Below, piece by piece: positions 59,105 to 64,000 of a stretch of DNA of 64,000 bases. A program made the position numbers and the translations under genes. The stretch's first letter is position 1. The number at the start of each line of letters is the position of its first letter. The stretch comes from Prorocentrum cordatum. Taxonomy: Eukaryota; Sar; Dinophyceae; Prorocentrales; Prorocentraceae. The DNA lies in contig CAUYUJ010016897.1 of the NCBI GenBank assembly GCA_963575745.1, forward strand, positions 193,800 to 257,799, read 5' to 3'. Below the pieces are notes generated by a model that saw only the letters and a list, made by a program, of their open reading frames with translations, searched no databases and was not told where the DNA came from.

Positions 59105-60441
59105 TTCAGGTTGCGGTGCCTGGCGAGTCCATGAAAAGAGTGCCCGCAGCAGCGGAGCTCAAGACGATCCAGGCCCATGCTGGCGAGTTCAACGGGCTCG
59201 CGACGCGGACCAGGGCGGACATTGTTTAATGTGCTAGCGTCATTGCTTCTGCATCCACCCCCTACCCTGATTAGGCTTTGATAGTTTGCAAGAAAGTTCT
59301 TCGTTGCCTTCTTGGTGCGCCAGAAATCGGCATCCGTTTACGCGCGGACGGAAATGAACGGGAGTTGTTGTGCTGGTCGGATGCTGGATTCGGCGGTGAA
59401 GGAACTCGAGCTCAGAGCGGTGTCCTGGTAGCTTGGGCCGGAGGAGTCATTCTCTGGAGGAGTTCGAAGCAGCACAATGCAGCTCTTTCGACTTGCGAAG
59501 CAGAAGTTGGAGCAGGGGCGTAGAGTTTCCAAATCGTGGAGGGCCTCCGGCGCCTTCTGCAGGAGTGGGGAGTTCGTCTCAACCCACCAGTGTTGCTCGT
59601 GTACAATAGGTCTGCAATCATTCTCACAGAATCTGGGGGCTCTTGGCGGAAACGTTACTTCGCGGTTCGTGCCGCCCGGCTTGGTGAGGAGCACCGCAAG
59701 GGCACCATCAGCTTGCGCTTTTGCCCGACAGGTGACATGGGCCCAGACGCTCTGACAAAAATGGCTACCGCACCTCTCGTAGACAAGCTTCGCGATGCCA
59801 TGAACGGACGTCTTCCACCAGTACCCCCGCCGACCCAGGATCCTCAGGAAACCAACTCTACTTGGTGGGCGGGCATGGTTGTTTATTACGTGCGGCCTAG
59901 GCGGGCGAAAAACAAGGTCATTACAGCTTCCTCTACAAGTTCTGCTCGGCGCAGTGACCCAGCAGGTGATGGGCCATCTTCTGCGAATCAACTGGCCGAT
60001 GGATCAGTGCGCGGTGCGGTGGAGAAGGAGCCAAACACGAAAATATTAGTGGAGGCGGACTCGCGGTCTGGCAACGGTCCCACCGCCTCGCGGCGTCGCG
60101 GGATAGGTGCCGGAACTCCGAGCCAGCTTGATGCGCAGACACTTCGCAAGGCTCAGCGTGCGACTTCAACGGAGCATCAGGGTCCTCAGCGTGAACGGCA
60201 TTCTTTGGATGGTGCGAATCATGATGATATTGCTGACGTAAACGATCCATCTCAACGGAAGCGGAAACGCGGCAAGGGGAAGAAGCTAACCGGGAACCAA
60301 CGCAGGAGTCGTTCTTGGCGGATGCTTGATGATGCCCTTGACAGTGCAGGGCGATCTGCAGGTTCCGGCGCTTCCCCAGTGACGGACAGGATCTCCCCAG
60401 AGCCGTACGATGAAAGAGAAGCCGATTGGGACGAGGATTGA
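59105..60441 (+). pseudogene. Copia-2 RNase H and basic C-terminal tail
   Basis: In one frame with stops at 59227, 59272 and 59521: AHAGEFNGLATRTRADIV, KKVLRCLLGAPEIGIRL, LLCWSDAGFGGEGTRAQSG (first Asp), VILWRSSKQHNAALSTCEAEV (E in CEAE), VRLNPPVLLVYNRSAI (N-x-S for the usual D-N-x-x-A, so the third Asp is lost to Asn/Tyr) and LRFCPTGDMGPDALTKMAT (D-x-L-T-K end). The 230-residue tail is charged, with KRKRGKGKKLTGNQRRSRSW near the end. A 20-bp segment, CCTCGCGGCGTCGCGGGATA, is shared with the linker at about 57595. Confidence 0.65.
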
Positions 60442-60860
60442 TGTCACTTCTGCTGACCGCTCCAGATGAAGCAGTCAGGGGGGAGCGCGTGACATGTTGT
60501 GACTGATTCATTAATCGCACGCGCGCCAATCGTGCGCACGGCACGTGTATTTCCACTGTGTGGCGGCATCCTTGTTTGCCAACGCCATGACGACGTGCGA
60601 CACGTCATGCCCGGCACGGAACGCAAGCTCAGCGGGCCACCTCTCCGCCCCCGGATGTCACGAGGTGGCCCAGGCCCCCGTCCCCCCGCCCACGGGTGTC
60701 ACGGGACGGAGGCTCGAAGCCCGAAGTCGCGCGACGATGTTTTTTCGGCCTACGCTGATGCCCAGCGGGCCCGCCCGACTGTGAAGCAGAATCACGGTCG
60801 AGTTTTGTATGCAGATTTTATATGGATTCAGAAGCTTCATAAGTGATCAAATCATGCCCC
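60442..60860. other. Flank of Copia-2, no gene seen
   Basis: Mixed composition with short frames only. It contains GTGTCACGGG-like and CCCCCGTCCCCCC words. I see no LTR-type terminal TG...CA repeat of Copia-2 here. Confidence 0.5.
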
Positions 60861-60862
60861 CC

Positions 60863-60940
60863 CTCCGCGTGCCGCCAGCTTTCTGTTACCATTTGTCCCT
60901 CCTCCGCGTGCCGCCAGCTTTCTGTTACCATTTGTCCCCC
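60863..60940. repeat. Two tandem copies of a 38-bp unit
   Basis: CCTCCGCGTGCCGCCAGCTT plus TCTGTTACCATTTGTCC occurs twice in direct succession, followed by a partial third start (CCTCCGCTTGC). Confidence 0.9.
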
Positions 60941-61034
60941 CCCTCCGCTTGCTGCAAGTTCGGTTGCTGCATCGACTCTTGAATGCGAATAGCAATTGTG
61001 CTGAGCAGTATTGGGTTTCGGGAGCAAGGGCTTC

Positions 61035-61055
61035 CGTAACCATTTTGGCTCAAGA
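61035..61055 (+). other. Spliced-leader relic, one mismatch to DinoSL
   Basis: The plus strand reads CCGTAACCATTTT followed by GGCTCAAG; it differs from the 21-nt leader core only by A for G at position 6. The following bases are ACACACGCGG, not a GT splice donor, so this is not an SL RNA gene. It marks the 5' end of a retroposed trans-spliced cDNA whose body would extend to the right. No gene body could be identified before the 79-bp repeat starts at about 61270. Confidence 0.8.
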
Positions 61056-61269
61056 CACACGCGGCGTGGCGTCGGAAAAAAGCACCCATGCATTCCATAT
61101 CCTATTCTTACATCCGCAGATCCCTATCCAGAACCTTCCCACTGAGATGCCGCAAGTGCCAATACATGATGAAGACGACCCTGACCTCTCACCACAGCCT
61201 CCACCGCCTCGCGACTCCCAGGCTCTGGTTGCACGGAGCAGAGGCAATTTAGCTATCCAGAACAGCCTC

Positions 61270-62065
61270 ACGAGGGTCTCCCTATCCGTTGCGGGCTCGC
61301 AGAGCGTGGCAGACGTGGCACTTCCTCGACACCACAGGGGGTGCGCTGGGGGTGGTCTCCCTATCCGTTGCGGGCTCGCAGAGCGTGGCAGACGTGGCAC
61401 TTCCTCGACACCACAGGGGTGCTGGGGTGGTCTCCCCTATCCGTTTGCGTGGTGTTCAGAGCGTGGCAGACGTTGGCACTTCCTCGACACCACAGTGGGT
61501 GCGCTGGGTGGTCTCTCCTATCCGTTGCGCTCGCAAAGCGGGCATGGCGTTGGCACTTCCTCGACACCACAGGGGGTGCGCTGGGGGTGGTCTCCCTATC
61601 CGTTGCGGGCTCGCAGAGCGTGGCAGACGTGGCACTTCCTCGACACCACAGGGGGTGCGCTGGGGGTGGTCTCCCTATCCGTTGCGGGCTCGCAAAAGGT
61701 GGCAGGCGTGGCACTTCCTCGACACCACAGGGTGTGCGCTGGGGGTGGTCTCCCTATCCGTTGCGGGCTCGCAAAGCGTGGCAGGCGTGGCACTTCCTCG
61801 ACACCACAGGGGTGCGCTGGAGGTGGTCTCCCTATCTGTTGCGGGCTCGCAGAGCTTGGCAGACGTGGCACTTCCTCGACACCACAGGGGGTGCGCTGGG
61901 GGTGGTCTCCCTATCCGTTGCGGGCTCGCAAAAGGTGGCAGGCGTGGCACTTCCTCGACACCACAGGGGGTGCGTTGTGGGTGGTCTCCCTATCCGTTGC
62001 GGGCTCGCAAAGCGTGGCAGGCGTGGCACTTCCTCGACACCACAGGGGGTTCGCTGGAGGTGGTG
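61270..62065. repeat. 79-bp tandem repeat, 10 copies
   Basis: CACTTCCTCGACACCACAGG starts at 61319, 61398, 61477, 61554, 61633, 61712, 61791, 61869, 61948 and 62027, giving spacings of 77-79 bp. The unit also contains GTGGTCTCCCTATCCGTTGC and GGGCTCGCARAGCGTGGCAG. Since 79 is not a multiple of three, the long open frames across it are not protein genes. Confidence 0.95.
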
Positions 62066-62084
62066 GTCTTCGACCAGTACGACG

Positions 62085-62340
62085 ACGAGATACAGCGACG
62101 ACGAGTACGAAGATGACGAGTACGACGACGAGTACGACAACGAGTACGACGGCGAGTGCTTCGAGTACGACGACGACGACGACGCTGAGTACGCTCAGTA
62201 CGACGACGCTGGTTTGTCTGGTTGGTCTGGTTGGCGTGGTCTGGTTGGTCTGGTCTGGTCTGGTTGATCTGGTTGGTGTGCTTGGTTGGCCTGGCTGGCT
62301 CGTGTGTTTAGTCTGGCTGATTCTGGCTGCCATACCATGA
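62085..62340. repeat. (GAGTACGAC)n then (TGGTCTGGT)n short tandem repeats
   Basis: About 62085-62210 repeats ACGACGAGT or GAGTACGAC. About 62212-62320 repeats TCTGGTTGG or TGGTCTGG. Confidence 0.85.

Positions 62341-64000
<1,660 letters not shown>

Larger units (their letters stand above)
56900..60441 (+). mobile_element. Copia-2: second Copia-type pol with few defects
   Basis: Integrase end, RT, RNase H and a long basic tail follow in the Copia order. The reading frame is nearly continuous: one frame to about 58830 with stops at 57069 and 57891, a shift at an 8-G run (58827-58834), then stops at 59102, 59227, 59272 and 59521 and a last open stretch to 60441. No LTRs recognised. It is better preserved than Copia-1 and lacks the IPCAGGSPWQ domain. 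Confidence 0.7.

Noticed and set aside
60949-62340. A 463-codon plus-strand frame with a repeated protein motif
   Set aside because: It crosses a 79-bp repeat that shifts phase in each unit and is open in all three frames; the openness is a property of the repeat.

Overview
The window reads as dinoflagellate nuclear DNA. The decisive evidence is an exact copy of the dinoflagellate trans-spliced leader (DinoSL) on the minus strand at 34791-34812, plus a one-mismatch relic on the plus strand at 61035-61055. High GC, long satellite and microsatellite tracts and layered retroelements fit that lineage. The genus cannot be fixed from this window. I recognise no ordinary housekeeping gene and no rRNA, tRNA or CRISPR.

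Layout. 1-7 kb: degenerate sequence with a coiled-coil/Gly-rich, gag-like remnant (about 4.2-6.9 kb). 7.0-19.0 kb: a tandem repeat family with long (AG)n tracts, enclosing a 10.5 kb minus-strand non-LTR retrotransposon (LINE-A, 7673-18212). LINE-A has an ORF1 built on a 41-residue Pro/Thr/Ala repeat and an ORF2 with endonuclease, reverse transcriptase (RT), zinc finger and a frameshifted RNase H. 19.0-26.3 kb: a heavily frameshifted Copia-type element (Copia-1) with zinc-knuckle, protease, integrase, RT and RNase H remnants and a C-terminal domain containing IPCAGGSPWQ. 27.6-35 kb: LINE-B (28475-34812, minus), which appears intact, starts exactly with DinoSL, is bounded by a 16-bp direct repeat, and has uninterrupted ORF1 and ORF2 joined as TAG-C-ATG. 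It lies inside a Pro/Lys-rich reading frame. 35.7-43 kb: unrecognised protein-like frames, some Cys-rich, and the second copy of a dispersed repeat. 43.8-46.4 kb: a lower-GC island with a candidate spliced gene of unknown function. 46.4-52.7 kb: almost entirely satellites, including a roughly 400-bp tandem repeat whose copies carry a conserved hairpin with a compensatory base change. 52.7-56.8 kb: a dinoflagellate retroelement protein and truncated RT running into a roughly 170-bp G-rich satellite. 56.9-60.4 kb: a second Copia-type pol (Copia-2). 60.4-64 kb: the SL relic, a 79-bp tandem repeat and a terminal (TAG)n array.

Functionally the window is a retrotransposon landscape. LINE-B is the only element that looks potentially active. 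Its SL-tagged 5' end implies that its RNA was trans-spliced before reverse transcription. LINE-A has apparently inserted inside an (AG)n microsatellite. The strongest leads are the SL-capped LINE with its target duplication, the covarying hairpin repeat, the microsatellite-nested LINE-A, the PC-motif domain at the end of Copia-1, and the unrecognised spliced gene at 43.8-45.4 kb.
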